NCBI GenBank assembly: GCA_021802775.1
Contig: JAJZRJ010000030.1
Coordinates: 1-34,023 of the forward strand
DNA: 34,023 bases
Source: Deltaproteobacteria bacterium
GTDB lineage: Bacteria; Desulfobacterota; Desulfobulbia; Desulfobulbales; Desulfurivibrionaceae
Direction: 5' to 3'
Shown: piece by piece, positions 8,251 to 16,215 of the stretch
How positions within the stretch are numbered: the first letter of the stretch is position 1
How the letters are laid out: each line of letters begins with the position of its first letter
Made by a program: the position numbers and the translations under genes
Notes under the pieces: generated by a model
Seen by the model: only the letters and a program-made list of their open reading frames with translations
The model's database searches: none
What the model was told of the DNA's origin: nothing

Positions 8251-8567
8251 TTGAAATTGAAGAAAGCAGCGGCAATGTCTACGAAGATCTGCAAAGACCC
8301 GACGCCAAGGCCATGTTCGTCAAGGCCCGCCTGGCCGGCAAGATCGCCGATATTATCCGCCGCCGCCGTTTAACCCAACAGCAGGCCGCCGAAGTGCTGG
8401 GTATTCCCCAGCCCAAACTTTCGGGGCTTCTGCGCGGTAAATTTCGGGGGATCAGCGAAGCCAAGATGATCGAATGCCTCAACCGCCTTGGCCGCGACGT
8501 GGAAATCGTCATCAAGAAGGCCCCCCGCAGTCACCCGCAGGGACATACTCAAGTCGTGTACGCCTGA
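8247..8567 (+). CDS. XRE-family HTH antitoxin
   Basis: A 106-residue antitoxin with a Cro/C1-type helix-turn-helix (LTQQQAAEVLGIPQPKLSGLL, about residues 40-60) followed by GRDVEIVIKK, the usual end of HigA-like partners of Gp49 toxins. It should bind the toxin and repress the shared promoter. It starts inside the toxin stop codon (ATGA overlap), which couples the two. Confidence 0.9.
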   Translation: MIEIEESSGNVYEDLQRPDAKAMFVKARLAGKIADIIRRRRLTQQQAAEVLGIPQPKLSGLLRGKFRGISEAKMIECLNRLGRDVEIVIKKAPRSHPQGHTQVVYA

Positions 8568-8611
8568 TCCTCACGGCACGAAATAACGTCCCGTGCGCTA
8601 TGCGCGCTTGC

Positions 8612-8650
8612 AAGGCCGGTGGCTTTAACGCTGCCGGCCTTTTGCTTTTG
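8612..8650 (+). terminator. Terminator after the HigBA-like pair
   Basis: AAGGCCGG/CCGGCCTT stem with a 14-base loop that itself has a GGC/GC pairing, followed by TTGCTTTT. It lies 45 bases past the antitoxin stop. A second small hairpin GGGAGG/CCTCCC at about 8654-8671 faces the convergent small-ORF pair. Confidence 0.8.
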
Positions 8651-8696
8651 AAAGGGAGGGTTCCCCTCCCGGGCGACCTCGATGCATCAGCCGGCT

Positions 8697-8977
8697 TCAC
8701 GCCCTATCGGGCGAGCGCCGGCATCCCTTCGGCCCAACGGGCACTTTGACGTATACCGTGTGATCGTCGACCACTCGATAGGTCACCCGCGGCGACCCGT
8801 AATGCGGGATCTTCATGGAGTCCGGCATGAATTCGACCTCGGCGAGTATCGTCTTGCCGATCAGTGGGTTCGGGGGAAAGAGCCACCACCAGACCAGGGC
8901 GATGATCAGGATACCGGCGATACCGCCGGCGATGATCTGATTTTGTCGGTTTTCTAGCCAAGCCCTTTTGTGGTCAT
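8697..8977 (-). CDS. Small single-TM protein, apparently frameshifted
   Basis: An ideal RBS (GGGAGGTAGACCT) precedes an ATG at 8977, but the frame stops after seven codons (MTTKGLG). A -1 shift at A-AAA-GGG (minus strand, 8967-8961) opens the rest: AWLENRQNQ, a transmembrane helix IIAGGIAGILIIALVWWWLF, then a soluble region with LIGKTILAEVEFMPDSMK and VTYRVVDDHTVYVKVPVG, about 93 residues in all. No alternative in-frame start exists before the TM helix. Either a sequencing or mutational indel, or programmed -1 frameshifting at a plausible slippery heptamer. Function unknown. The start overlaps the stop of the 30-residue ORF upstream. Confidence 0.55.
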
Positions 8978-9066
8978 AGGTCTACCTCCCCAAGCCAGCG
9001 TCCTGTTCCGGCGGTGTCTAAAACGACAAAAACCGTTCCGCCGATCCAACCGAAAAAGATCAGCAT
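8974..9066 (-). CDS. Possible 30-residue membrane peptide
   Basis: The ORF MLIFFGWIGGTVFVVLDTAG... has a hydrophobic first half and ends with TGA overlapping the ATG of the next small membrane ORF (ATGA). The overlap and shared membrane character suggest a translationally coupled pair. A TACAAT box lies about 35 bases upstream of the ATG. RBS is weak. It is too short for family recognition. Confidence 0.4.
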   Translation of the reverse strand: MLIFFGWIGGTVFVVLDTAGTGRWLGEVDL

Positions 9067-9170
9067 GAAGATGAGAACTCTTATTGTAGAATGGGAAAGG
9101 ACGGGAAAGGATGGAACATTTGGGACAATTTGGGGACAGTGGAAAAGCAAAAACAGGTTTTTTGGCCCAA

Positions 9171-9207
9171 AACGAAAAAATCCGGATAGAGATTATCTAT
9201 CCGGATT
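9171..9207 (-). terminator. Terminator of tRNA-Ala
   Basis: A 12-bp perfect stem AATCCGGATAGA/TCTATCCGGATT with a five-base loop, followed on the minus strand by TTTTTTCGTTTT. It begins 15 bases past the tRNA CCA. Confidence 0.95.
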
Positions 9208-9221
9208 CATGATAATTTTCT

Positions 9222-9297
9222 TGGTGGAGCTGAGGGGGATCGAACCCCTGGCCTACGCATTGCGAACGCGTCGCTCTCCCAGCTGAGCTACAGCCCC
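9222..9297 (-). tRNA. tRNA-Ala (CGC)
   Basis: 76 bases with encoded CCA. On the minus strand: acceptor GGGGCTG/CAGCTCC, D arm GTAGCTCAGCTGGGAGAGC, anticodon stem ACGCG/TGCGT with loop TTCGCAA (anticodon CGC, reading GCG), T arm with GGTTCGATC. A strong terminator follows. Confidence 0.95.
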
Positions 9298-9375
9298 ATC
9301 GTCTTTTCACTCATAAACCACAGCCTGCCCCTTTCGTCAACGGCCATCTTGGCGGGCGCCAGTTCGGCCCCCGCA

Positions 9376-9690
9376 TCATATCTCGTAGAGTTCCTTGATG
9401 AGTGCCAGCACCCCTGGACGCCGCTGGTGGGTTGCCTCGGCCTCCCGTTCCACCCGCGGGTAACAGGTGCGGTTGTTGGGCAGCCCCTTGCGGTCGTCCC
9501 GCGCATGGACAAATTCGTGCAACAGGGTCATGTCCCGGTCGTGCTCCGAGGTAAGATGCGGGGTGTAGATGTGGACCTCGAAGCCGACCGGATCGTATTC
9601 GCCCTTGAGCTGCTGCGGGTGCCTCTTGCGGCGCCAGCGGATGGTGAGCCCGTCGTTGTAAAGCCGTATCACTTCTTTCTTACTCAGCAT
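9376..9690 (-). CDS. Small HExxH metallopeptidase-like protein
   Basis: A 104-residue protein with MTLLHEFVHARDD (HEFVH zincin motif, about residues 57-61) and a downstream EREAEATHQ that could give the third zinc ligand, as in gluzincin/minigluzincin folds. There is no signal peptide or TM segment, so it is likely cytoplasmic. Substrate unknown. The start at 9690 is chosen over 9804 because the longer ORF begins in low-complexity sequence that includes the tRNA-Arg terminator; GGGGCGG precedes the ATG. It lies alone between two tRNA genes on the same strand. Confidence 0.75.
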   Translation of the reverse strand: MLSKKEVIRLYNDGLTIRWRRKRHPQQLKGEYDPVGFEVHIYTPHLTSEHDRDMTLLHEFVHARDDRKGLPNNRTCYPRVEREAEATHQRRPGVLALIKELYEI

Positions 9691-9803
9691 GACCGCCCCT
9701 GGATTTTTTTCAAGTACCCCCATTGTGGGCGGAAAGTAAAAAAATGGCGACCCCTTTTTGCGACGACCGGATTTTGCCGGTATAGGCCAGGCGGGTGGCG
9801 GCA

Positions 9804-9841
9804 TGAAAAAAAGGGGTCAGCGAGTAATCGCTGACCCCTTG
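9804..9841 (-). terminator. Terminator of tRNA-Arg
   Basis: A 13-bp stem AAGGGGTCAGCGA/TCGCTGACCCCTT with loop GTAA, followed on the minus strand by a run of seven T. It sits 8 bases past the tRNA-Arg CCA. Confidence 0.95.
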
Positions 9842-9848
9842 GTATTTC

Positions 9849-9925
9849 TGGTGCGCCCGGCACGATTCGAACGTGCGACCTACGGATTCGTAGTCCGGCA
9901 CTCTATCCAGCTGAGCTACGGGCGC
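9849..9925 (-). tRNA. tRNA-Arg (ACG)
   Basis: 77 bases with encoded CCA: acceptor GCGCCCG/CGGGCGC, anticodon loop CTACGAA with anticodon ACG, T arm GCACGTTCGAATCGTGC. The last 16 bases of its 3' end recur at 7370-7385 next to the intron remnant. Confidence 0.95.
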
Positions 9926-9976
9926 ATGAATGAGCTTGAGTTTATACTGCAAAAGCCAGGCGAGGGCAATAGGAAA

Positions 9977-10786
9977 TCACACGCGATCCAGGCCCGGGAT
10001 GGGGGCGAGAACATCAAGCCCGGTGCGGTTTATGATCTCGCCGAACCGCTCCCCCCGCTGGGTGTGGGTCAGGAAGTGATCCACGCACTGCCGCGCAATG
10101 GCCAGGGTGGCAGCCGGCCCATGGATGCCGGGGAGTTCCCGGCCGAGTTGGGGATGGCGGCCGAGTTTGCCGCCGATCAGTATCCGGTAGCCGGTGGCGC
10201 CGGTGTCCAGCGTGCCGGTGGGACAGGCGTTGAGGCAGTGGCCGCAGGCGAGGCATTGGGCAAAGTCGATGGTCGGGTAGTCCGCATCGGGCGCCAGGGT
10301 GATGGCCCCTTCCTGGCAGGCGGCCAGGCAACTGCCGCAGCCGCTGCACGGGTTTTCGGTCAGCCGCGGCCGGCGGGCGGCAATGAGGCCGAGGTCGGTG
10401 ATCTGCGGCCGTGAGCAGCCGTTGGGGCAATCGGCCAGGGTGATGCGGAACTCGTGGTGCAGTTTGAGCGGGCCATTCACCCGCGCCTTGAGGAACTCTT
10501 TGAGATTGCGGCCGGCAAGCTCCTGTTCCAGCGCGGCAGCGAGATCGAGGCCGGTCTCGATGCGGTTGGGGCAGCCGGTGCTGCCGAAGCAGCTCTCCAC
10601 CTGATAGCCCTTGACCTCCGCCTCCTGGTTGGTCATGAACCGCTGCCGGCAGGCGTGCACGTGGGCCATGGCGACCTCGTTCGCCCCCCGGCTCTCCGCC
10701 TCTTCCTCCACCCGTTTCCGCACGCGTTTGCGCACGAAAAAAGGCACCCGGCTCATGGCCTCTTCGGCCTCATCGTTCCATTGCAT
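9977..10786 (-). CDS. Dissimilatory sulfite reductase-like siroheme protein with two [4Fe-4S] ferredoxin clusters
   Basis: A 269-residue small sulfite/nitrite-reductase-like protein. The N-terminus (VPFFVRKRVRKRVEEEA) is a PCP_red-type helical domain. The siroheme-[4Fe-4S] motif is complete: C66-x5-C72 and C120-x3-C124 (SCFGSTGC, DCPNGC). A ferredoxin insert follows with two full clusters: C147/150/153/157 (CSGCGSCLAAC) and C178/181/184/188 (CLACGHCLNAC). This matches the short DsrAB-like proteins of anaerobes, related to AsrC and Fsr cores, which reduce sulfite or an unknown oxyanion in the cytoplasm. It is far smaller than DsrA/DsrB and lacks a partner subunit here. AGGAGGACACC gives a strong RBS. 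An FNR-type palindrome sits about 48 bases upstream. Confidence 0.9.
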   Translation of the reverse strand: MQWNDEAEEAMSRVPFFVRKRVRKRVEEEAESRGANEVAMAHVHACRQRFMTNQEAEVKGYQVESCFGSTGCPNRIETGLDLAAALEQELAGRNLKEFLKARVNGPLKLHHEFRITLADCPNGCSRPQITDLGLIAARRPRLTENPCSGCGSCLAACQEGAITLAPDADYPTIDFAQCLACGHCLNACPTGTLDTGATGYRILIGGKLGRHPQLGRELPGIHGPAATLAIARQCVDHFLTHTQRGERFGEIINRTGLDVLAPIPGLDRV

Positions 10787-10833
10787 GGTGTCCTCCTGTT
10801 GGTCGGATGATACCAGCCACGGCAGCAGGCGCC

Positions 10834-10847
10834 TTGATCTAGGTCAA
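10834..10847. promoter_or_regulatory. CRP/FNR-type operator upstream of the sulfite-reductase-like gene
   Basis: TTGATCTAGGTCAA fits the FNR-family pattern TTGAT-N4-ATCAA with one mismatch and is embedded in a longer GCCTTGAT/GTCAAGGC palindrome. It lies 48 bases before the start codon at 10786 and 24 bases past the relA/spoT stop at 10871. An anaerobic or nitrosative-stress regulator (FNR or HcpR type) is a reasonable inference. Confidence 0.6.
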
Positions 10848-10870
10848 GGCCGGCCGTGGCGGAGCAGGGG

Positions 10871-12991
10871 TCAGTGTTCGAGGACAAACTCGTAGGTAAG
10901 CCCGGATTTGGCGAAGTGGGTGAGCACATGCTTGAGGTTCTGCAGAGTATCGACAGTGAAGTGGATCTGCCAGGAGGAGGTGCGATCGGCCAGCGGCGAG
11001 AGGCGTTCGATGTCGGTGATGCGCATGTCGTCCGGCGCCACGCTCAAGAGCATCAGGGTGCGGTTGCGGGAAGGCGCCTCCAGGATGACCAGGGCCTGCG
11101 GCTTGCGCACCCGGGTTTCCTTGAGGCGCCAGCGCACCTCCACCACATCCTCGCGTTGCAACTTGAGCGCCTGCATGGTGCGGCATTCTTTTTTGTGGAT
11201 GGAAAGGCCCCGCTCGCTCAGGAGCCCGTAGAGCCCTTTTTCGGTGGGGACCGGATTGCAGCAGCGGGAGAACTTGACCCGGGCCGGGTCCAGGGTGGCA
11301 AGATCGATGCGGTTCAAGGTGCCGGTGGGCGGGGCCAGGGTTTCCTTGCCGGCGTAAAGTCCTTGGATGATCTCGTAGATCAGTTCTTTCAGGCGCAGCC
11401 GGCCTTCGCCTACCGCCAGGAAAAGATCGCTGTTGCTCGGCTGGCCGAAGTATTCGCGGATGCTTTCCATGCCCGGTTTGTTGAGCAGGTCGAAGGGCAG
11501 GCCGTAGCGTTTGAACTCCTGGCGCAGGATCGACTGGCCGATGTGGCTGGCCAATTCCTCGCGGCGGAGGCGGAAGAGCTTGGAGAGTTCGGAGCGGGCC
11601 TTGGCGGTCTGGCAGAGTTTTTGGATGTCGGGATCGAAGCGCACCGGCTCCTTTTGGGTGATGATCTCGACCCGGTCGCCGTCCCGCAGGGCATGGTCGC
11701 TGGCGACCTCGCGGTGGCCGACCCGGGCGCCGATGGTGCGCTTGCCGATCTCGGTGTGGACCTTGAAGGCGAAGTCAAGGGCAACGCTCTGGCGGGGCAG
11801 CGCGATGGTGTCGCCTTTGGGGGTATAGGTATAGATCTCCTTCTTGCCGCTGGCCGCCAGCATGTCGCGGTAGGAGATGCCCTCGTCGCCGCCGAGGATG
11901 TCGAGCATCTCGCGCACTTCCCGTTCCAGCATCCCGGTGCCGCCGTGTTCAACCGCGGACCAATCCTTCAGCAGGCCGGCCTTGGAGGAGTTTTGCATGG
12001 CCGGGGTGCGGATCTTGAAGAGCACGTGCTGGCCGCGGATGTTGGCCCGGACATGGAGGCTTTGATAGCCCGTGGCCTTGGGGTTGGCGATGAAGTCGCG
12101 GATGGTGCGGGGAATGGGCGGGTAATTCTGGTCCACCACGCCGAGTACTCGATAGCAGGTGGGGATGTCCGGAGTGATGAGCTGGATCTCCAGCGGGTTG
12201 TCGATCTCCTTGTACAGCACCTCGTTGGCGGGATCGAAGTAGGCCCACAGCCCTTTGGGATTGATGCGGATCTCGGCGTCGATCCGGGCGGCTTTCAGTT
12301 GTTCCGCCAGGTGGTCGGTAATGGCGATGACCGGAGGGCTCTGGGCCAGTTTGTGGATGGCGGCCAGCACTTTCTGGCTCTGGCGCGGGAATTTGTACAT
12401 GAGCGCCAGGTTGTAGAGTTCCCGCTTGATGCCGTAGAGGCCCATGACTTTGGCCAGCGGCGCGTAGATGTCCAGGGTCTCCTCGGCGATCTTCTGGCGT
12501 TTGTGCTGGGGCAGGGAGTTCAGGGTGCGCAGGTTGTGGACCCGGTCGGCCAGCTTGATCAGCATGACCTCCAGGCGGGAGGCCGCGCCGGAAAAGAGCT
12601 TGCGGTGCACCAGCTTGTAGAAATTCTGGCGGTCGCCGCTGTAGTGGGTGATCTTGGTGCAGGCATCCACCATGAACTCGACATTCTTGCCGAAGAGTTC
12701 GCCGATCTCGCTGGTGGTGATCTCCGGCACATCCTCGATGGTGTCGTGCAGCACCGCGGCGGCCAGCACCTCCGGGTTGGTGACGCCGAGTTCCTCCACC
12801 AGGATCTGGGCGACCAGCAGCGGGTGGCTGATGTAGGCCTCGCCCGATTTGCGGCGCTGGTCTTGATGGGCGGTCACCGCAAAGGAGAGCGCCTTCCAGA
12901 AGAGGGCGGCCAGCCCTTCCTGGTCGCCGAGCAGGGCCTCCATGCGGGCGCAGTAGGCGGCTATGTCGAAGGCGTTTTTTTTGGGCGGCAT
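10871..12991 (-). CDS. RelA/SpoT-family (p)ppGpp hydrolase with degenerate synthetase domain
   Basis: A 706-residue long RSH protein: HD hydrolase (about 25-180), synthetase-like region (about 235-345), TGS (about 385-450), linker, C-terminal ACT (about 630-706). Hydrolase residues are intact: H42 in AHQDQRRKSG, H82-D83 in LHDTIED, and D149 in KLADRVHN. The synthetase region keeps CYRVLG, DFIANPK and GYQSLH, but the catalytic Asp of the YDxxGFR motif is N265, the Arg of that motif is Q270, and the catalytic Glu of EVQIRT is L324 (LFKIRT). It is therefore probably a ppGpp hydrolase without synthetase activity. No good RBS is seen before the ATG; an internal ATG (Met17, MEALLGDQ) is possible. 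The large ORF on the opposite strand is a shadow. Confidence 0.9.
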   Translation of the reverse strand: MPPKKNAFDIAAYCARMEALLGDQEGLAALFWKALSFAVTAHQDQRRKSGEAYISHPLLVAQILVEELGVTNPEVLAAAVLHDTIEDVPEITTSEIGELFGKNVEFMVDACTKITHYSGDRQNFYKLVHRKLFSGAASRLEVMLIKLADRVHNLRTLNSLPQHKRQKIAEETLDIYAPLAKVMGLYGIKRELYNLALMYKFPRQSQKVLAAIHKLAQSPPVIAITDHLAEQLKAARIDAEIRINPKGLWAYFDPANEVLYKEIDNPLEIQLITPDIPTCYRVLGVVDQNYPPIPRTIRDFIANPKATGYQSLHVRANIRGQHVLFKIRTPAMQNSSKAGLLKDWSAVEHGGTGMLEREVREMLDILGGDEGISYRDMLAASGKKEIYTYTPKGDTIALPRQSVALDFAFKVHTEIGKRTIGARVGHREVASDHALRDGDRVEIITQKEPVRFDPDIQKLCQTAKARSELSKLFRLRREELASHIGQSILRQEFKRYGLPFDLLNKPGMESIREYFGQPSNSDLFLAVGEGRLRLKELIYEIIQGLYAGKETLAPPTGTLNRIDLATLDPARVKFSRCCNPVPTEKGLYGLLSERGLSIHKKECRTMQALKLQREDVVEVRWRLKETRVRKPQALVILEAPSRNRTLMLLSVAPDDMRITDIERLSPLADRTSSWQIHFTVDTLQNLKHVLTHFAKSGLTYEFVLEH

Positions 12992-13147
12992 GGCGCGCGG
13001 GTATCCGGCCTCGGTCGGCGGGAAAATTTCCTTCGTGCTTCTGTCATTAATTCACAAATAAGGGTATGATGCCGTAAGCACAGCGGCATCTGGTCCCTGA
13101 TGCTGGTTGTATGCCATAACCCCGTTGTTTTCAATAAAAAAGAGGGT

Positions 13148-13178
13148 GCGCCGCCTTGGCTGACGCCGCTGGCGGCGC
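13148..13178. promoter_or_regulatory. GC-rich hairpin in the RNase R leader
   Basis: GCGCCGCC and GGCGGCGC pair over a 15-base loop, about 65 bases before the rnr start. The relA/spoT and rnr genes diverge here; a TATGAT at about 13065 could be an rnr -10 box without a convincing -35. RNase R leaders can be structured, but the role is unproven. Confidence 0.35.
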
Positions 13179-13243
13179 GATTCTCTCCACTCCCCACAGG
13201 TACTCCATTGGCACGAAGGCAGCAGCGCGGAAAAAGGAAAGAG

Positions 13244-15439
13244 ATGGGCGCTCGGCGCCGCACCGGCCACAAGCCGACCCCGCCGCGGCAGGAGCCGCGC
13301 CGACGCCGGTCGCCGGGGCTGGCGGAGGATGCGGTGCTCGGCATCCTGCTGGCGAGCGCTGAACCGCTGCGGCTGGAGGCGATTGTCGAAGACCTGGGGC
13401 TGGCGAGTTCCCAGCGCAAGATTTTGCGGCCCCTGCTGGAGAGTATGTGTCGTCAGGGGCGGGTAGTCTGCCAGGCCGGCAACCTCTATGCCGCCGGCAA
13501 GGTAAGCGACATCTTCGAGGCGACTCTGGCCGTGCATCCGCGCGGCTTCGGTTTTGCCGCGGTGATCGGCACCCCGCCGCCCGAGGCGGGCGGCAAGGAC
13601 ATCTTCATCCCGCCCGGCTCGTTGGGGAATGCCCTGCATGGCGACCGGGTGCTGGTGCGAATGACCGGCCATGACCGCGGCCGCGCCGAGGGGATTGTAC
13701 TGCGGGTGCTCTCCCGCAAGCTGAGCCGGCTGGTCGGCCTCTTTGTCGCGGCCAGGAAGGGCGGCATGGTGGTGCCGGAGGACGAGCGCTATCCCTTCCA
13801 TGTCGTGGTGGCGGCGGCGGAGACCCAGGGCGCCGCCGGCGGCGAGGTGGTGGTGGCCGAGATCATCACCTTTGTCGAGGGCGGCAACCCCGAGGGCCGC
13901 ATTGTCGAGGTACTGGGCGACCCCAACGATCTCAAGGTGCAGACCGAGATCGTGATCCGCAAGTTCGAGCTGTCCCATCTCTTCGACGAGGCAGTCGCCG
14001 CGCAGGTGGCGAGCCTTGACGGCACGGTGACCGCCACCGCCGACCGCCTCGACCTGCGCGACATTCCCCATGTGACCATCGACGGCGAGGATGCCCGCGA
14101 CTTCGACGACGCGGTGGCCATCGTCCGCAACGGCGCGGGTTACCGGCTTTATGTCTCCATTGCCGATGTGAGCCACTACGTCACCCCCGGTTCGCCGGTG
14201 GATGAGGAGGCGTACCAGCGCGGCACCAGCGTCTATTTCCCGACCATGGTGGTGCCCATGCTGCCGGAGCGGCTCTCCAACGACCTCTGCAGTCTGGTGC
14301 CCCATCAGGACCGCTATACCTTTTCCGCCATCATGGAGTTCGACGAGAGCGGCCGGCGCATTGGCGCCTCCTTTGGCCGCAGCGTGATCCAGAGCCGCCA
14401 CCGGCTGACCTACACCAAGGTCAAGGCGATGCTGGTCGATCAGGATCAATCTCTGCGGCAGGAATACCAGGACGTGGTCGCGGACCTCGCGGTCATGGGC
14501 GAACTGGCGGCCCGGCTCGGGGAACGGCGCATGGCGCGGGGCAGCATCGGCTTCGAGATTCCCGAGGCCAAAATCCTGGTGGGCGAGGATAATACTGTCA
14601 GCGGCATTGTGCGGCTGGAGCGGAACATGGCCCACAAGCTCATCGAGGAGTTCATGCTGGCGGCCAACGAGGCGGTGGCGGAGACCATCGCCCAAAAGGC
14701 GCTCGACGGTCTCTACCGCATCCACGAGGAGCCGGACCCGCTCAAGGTTGCGGAGTTCAGCGAGTTCGCGGTGAGCATGGGGCTCGAACTGCCGCCCAAC
14801 GGCGGTTCGCCCCACTGGTTTGGCCAGGTGCTCGCCCTGGTCGCCGGCACGCCCAAGGAATACATCATCAGCAACCTCTTGCTGCGGGCGATGAAGCAGG
14901 CGCGCTACTCGGCCAAGAACGCCGGCCACTTCGGTCTCGCGGCCCGCTATTACACCCACTTCACCTCGCCGATCCGGCGCTATCCGGACCTCATGGTCCA
15001 TCGCACCCTGGCCCAGTTTCTCGGCGGCAAAGGTAAGGGCAGCGGCCGGCCTGGCACCGCCACCGAAGAGGCGGGGGACTTCCTCTCCAAGCGGGAGCGG
15101 GTGTCGGTGGATGCCGAGCGCGAGGTGGTGGAGCGGTTGTCCGTCCACTACATGGCCGACAAGGTGGGCGAGGAGTTCGAAGCCGTGGTCTCGGGGGTCT
15201 CCTCCTACGGCCTCTTTGTCGATCTGCTCACGGTTTTTGTCACCGGCGCGGTGTCGCTGGCCGATCTCGGCAGCGATGGCTACGAGGTGGACGAGAAGCA
15301 GCACCGCCTCTTTGGCCGGTACAGCGGGCTCGCCATCCAGATGGGCGATCTGGTGCGGGTCAAGTTGCTGGCTGCCGACCGCCAGCGCCGCCGTCTCAAC
15401 TTCGGGCTGGTGGCGGTGCACAAGGAGCCGCAGAGGTGA
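13244..15439 (+). CDS. rnr: Ribonuclease R
   Basis: A 731-residue RNB-family 3'-5' exoribonuclease that degrades structured RNA and defective rRNA. A basic N-terminal stretch (RRRTGHKPTPPRQEPRRRR) is followed by a winged-helix/OB region, cold-shock-type domains, the RNB catalytic domain with the conserved Asp cluster DGEDARDFDDAV (about residues 280-291), and a C-terminal S1 domain (GEEFEAVVSGVSSYGLFVDL, about 641-725). RNB signatures such as YFPTMVVPMLPERLSNDLCSL and FTSPIRRYPDLMVHR are present. The start at 13244 follows AAAAAGGAAAGAG; the frame is open to 13100 without family similarity. The stop overlaps the TrmJ-like start. Confidence 0.96.
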   Translation: MGARRRTGHKPTPPRQEPRRRRSPGLAEDAVLGILLASAEPLRLEAIVEDLGLASSQRKILRPLLESMCRQGRVVCQAGNLYAAGKVSDIFEATLAVHPRGFGFAAVIGTPPPEAGGKDIFIPPGSLGNALHGDRVLVRMTGHDRGRAEGIVLRVLSRKLSRLVGLFVAARKGGMVVPEDERYPFHVVVAAAETQGAAGGEVVVAEIITFVEGGNPEGRIVEVLGDPNDLKVQTEIVIRKFELSHLFDEAVAAQVASLDGTVTATADRLDLRDIPHVTIDGEDARDFDDAVAIVRNGAGYRLYVSIADVSHYVTPGSPVDEEAYQRGTSVYFPTMVVPMLPERLSNDLCSLVPHQDRYTFSAIMEFDESGRRIGASFGRSVIQSRHRLTYTKVKAMLVDQDQSLRQEYQDVVADLAVMGELAARLGERRMARGSIGFEIPEAKILVGEDNTVSGIVRLERNMAHKLIEEFMLAANEAVAETIAQKALDGLYRIHEEPDPLKVAEFSEFAVSMGLELPPNGGSPHWFGQVLALVAGTPKEYIISNLLLRAMKQARYSAKNAGHFGLAARYYTHFTSPIRRYPDLMVHRTLAQFLGGKGKGSGRPGTATEEAGDFLSKRERVSVDAEREVVERLSVHYMADKVGEEFEAVVSGVSSYGLFVDLLTVFVTGAVSLADLGSDGYEVDEKQHRLFGRYSGLAIQMGDLVRVKLLAADRQRRRLNFGLVAVHKEPQR

Positions 15440-16215
15440 CCAGCGCCAGAGGCGGTGGGCGCCAGGCCACGGCCGCGGCCGCGCTCCTTGCCAATGTCGC
15501 CATCGTGCTCAACGAGCCGAAGTATCCGGAGAATATCGGTTCCGCCGCCCGGGTGGCCGCCAACATGGGCATCTCGCAGCTCATCGTGGTGAGCCGCGAG
15601 CGGCCGGAGGAGGAACCGATGCGCAAGCTCGCCACCCACCACGCCGCCCATCTCATCGAGGCCCTGGTCTGGCACGAGGCCCTGGTCGAGGCCCTGGCCC
15701 CCTTTGCCTGGGTGGTGGGGACCACCGCGCGCCAGGGCCGCCAGCGCCGTAATTTCACCACCCCTAAAGAGATGGCCCCCGAAATCGTGCCGCTGCTCAA
15801 AAAGAACAAGGTTGCTTTTCTCTTCGGCCCGGAAGACCGCGGCCTCACCAACGAGGACCTCGCTTTCTGCAACATGCTCACCACCATCCCCACCGCCGCC
15901 TTTTCCTCGCTTAATCTGGCGCAGGCCGTGGCCATCCACTGTTATGAGGTCTACGGCGCGGTGCTGGCTGCGGTGGGTGAGGGGAAGCGGCAGCATCGTC
16001 CCAAGCTCGCCGAGAACCAGGAACTGGAGGCGATGTACGGACATGTGGAGGAGGTGCTGCGGAAGATCGGTTTTCTCAAGGAGACCGATTACGAGTACTG
16101 GATGCGCAGTGTCCGGGATTTTTTGGGGCGGTTGGGATTGCGCGCCAGCGAGGCCAGGACCATCCGCGGCTTCTGTCGTCAGTTCCTCTGGTATGATCGC
16201 AAGCGGGGCAATTGA
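15436..16215 (+). CDS. TrmJ-like tRNA/rRNA 2'-O-methyltransferase (SpoU family)
   Basis: A 259-residue SPOUT methyltransferase. Motif 1 is NEPKYPENIGSAARVAANMG, motif 2 is VAFLFGPEDRGLTNEDL, motif 3 is IPTAAFSSLNLAQAVAIHCYEV, matching the knotted SAM-binding core. A C-terminal helical extension (ENQELEAMYGHVEEVLRKIGF) matches TrmJ, which methylates position 32 of tRNAs. It starts with GTG overlapping the rnr stop (GTGA), so it is translationally coupled to RNase R; pairing an RNase with an RNA methyltransferase is a common operon theme. Confidence 0.9.
   Translation: MTSARGGGRQATAAAALLANVAIVLNEPKYPENIGSAARVAANMGISQLIVVSRERPEEEPMRKLATHHAAHLIEALVWHEALVEALAPFAWVVGTTARQGRQRRNFTTPKEMAPEIVPLLKKNKVAFLFGPEDRGLTNEDLAFCNMLTTIPTAAFSSLNLAQAVAIHCYEVYGAVLAAVGEGKRQHRPKLAENQELEAMYGHVEEVLRKIGFLKETDYEYWMRSVRDFLGRLGLRASEARTIRGFCRQFLWYDRKRGN

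Noticed and set aside
10856-13069. 737-codon plus-strand ORF antisense to the RSH gene
   Set aside because: Composition mirrors the real gene in a GC-rich genome; no domain is recognisable and the minus strand encodes a clear RelA/SpoT protein.
13052-15421. 789-codon minus-strand ORF antisense to rnr
   Set aside because: Shadow of RNase R; His/Ala/Gly-rich with no motifs.
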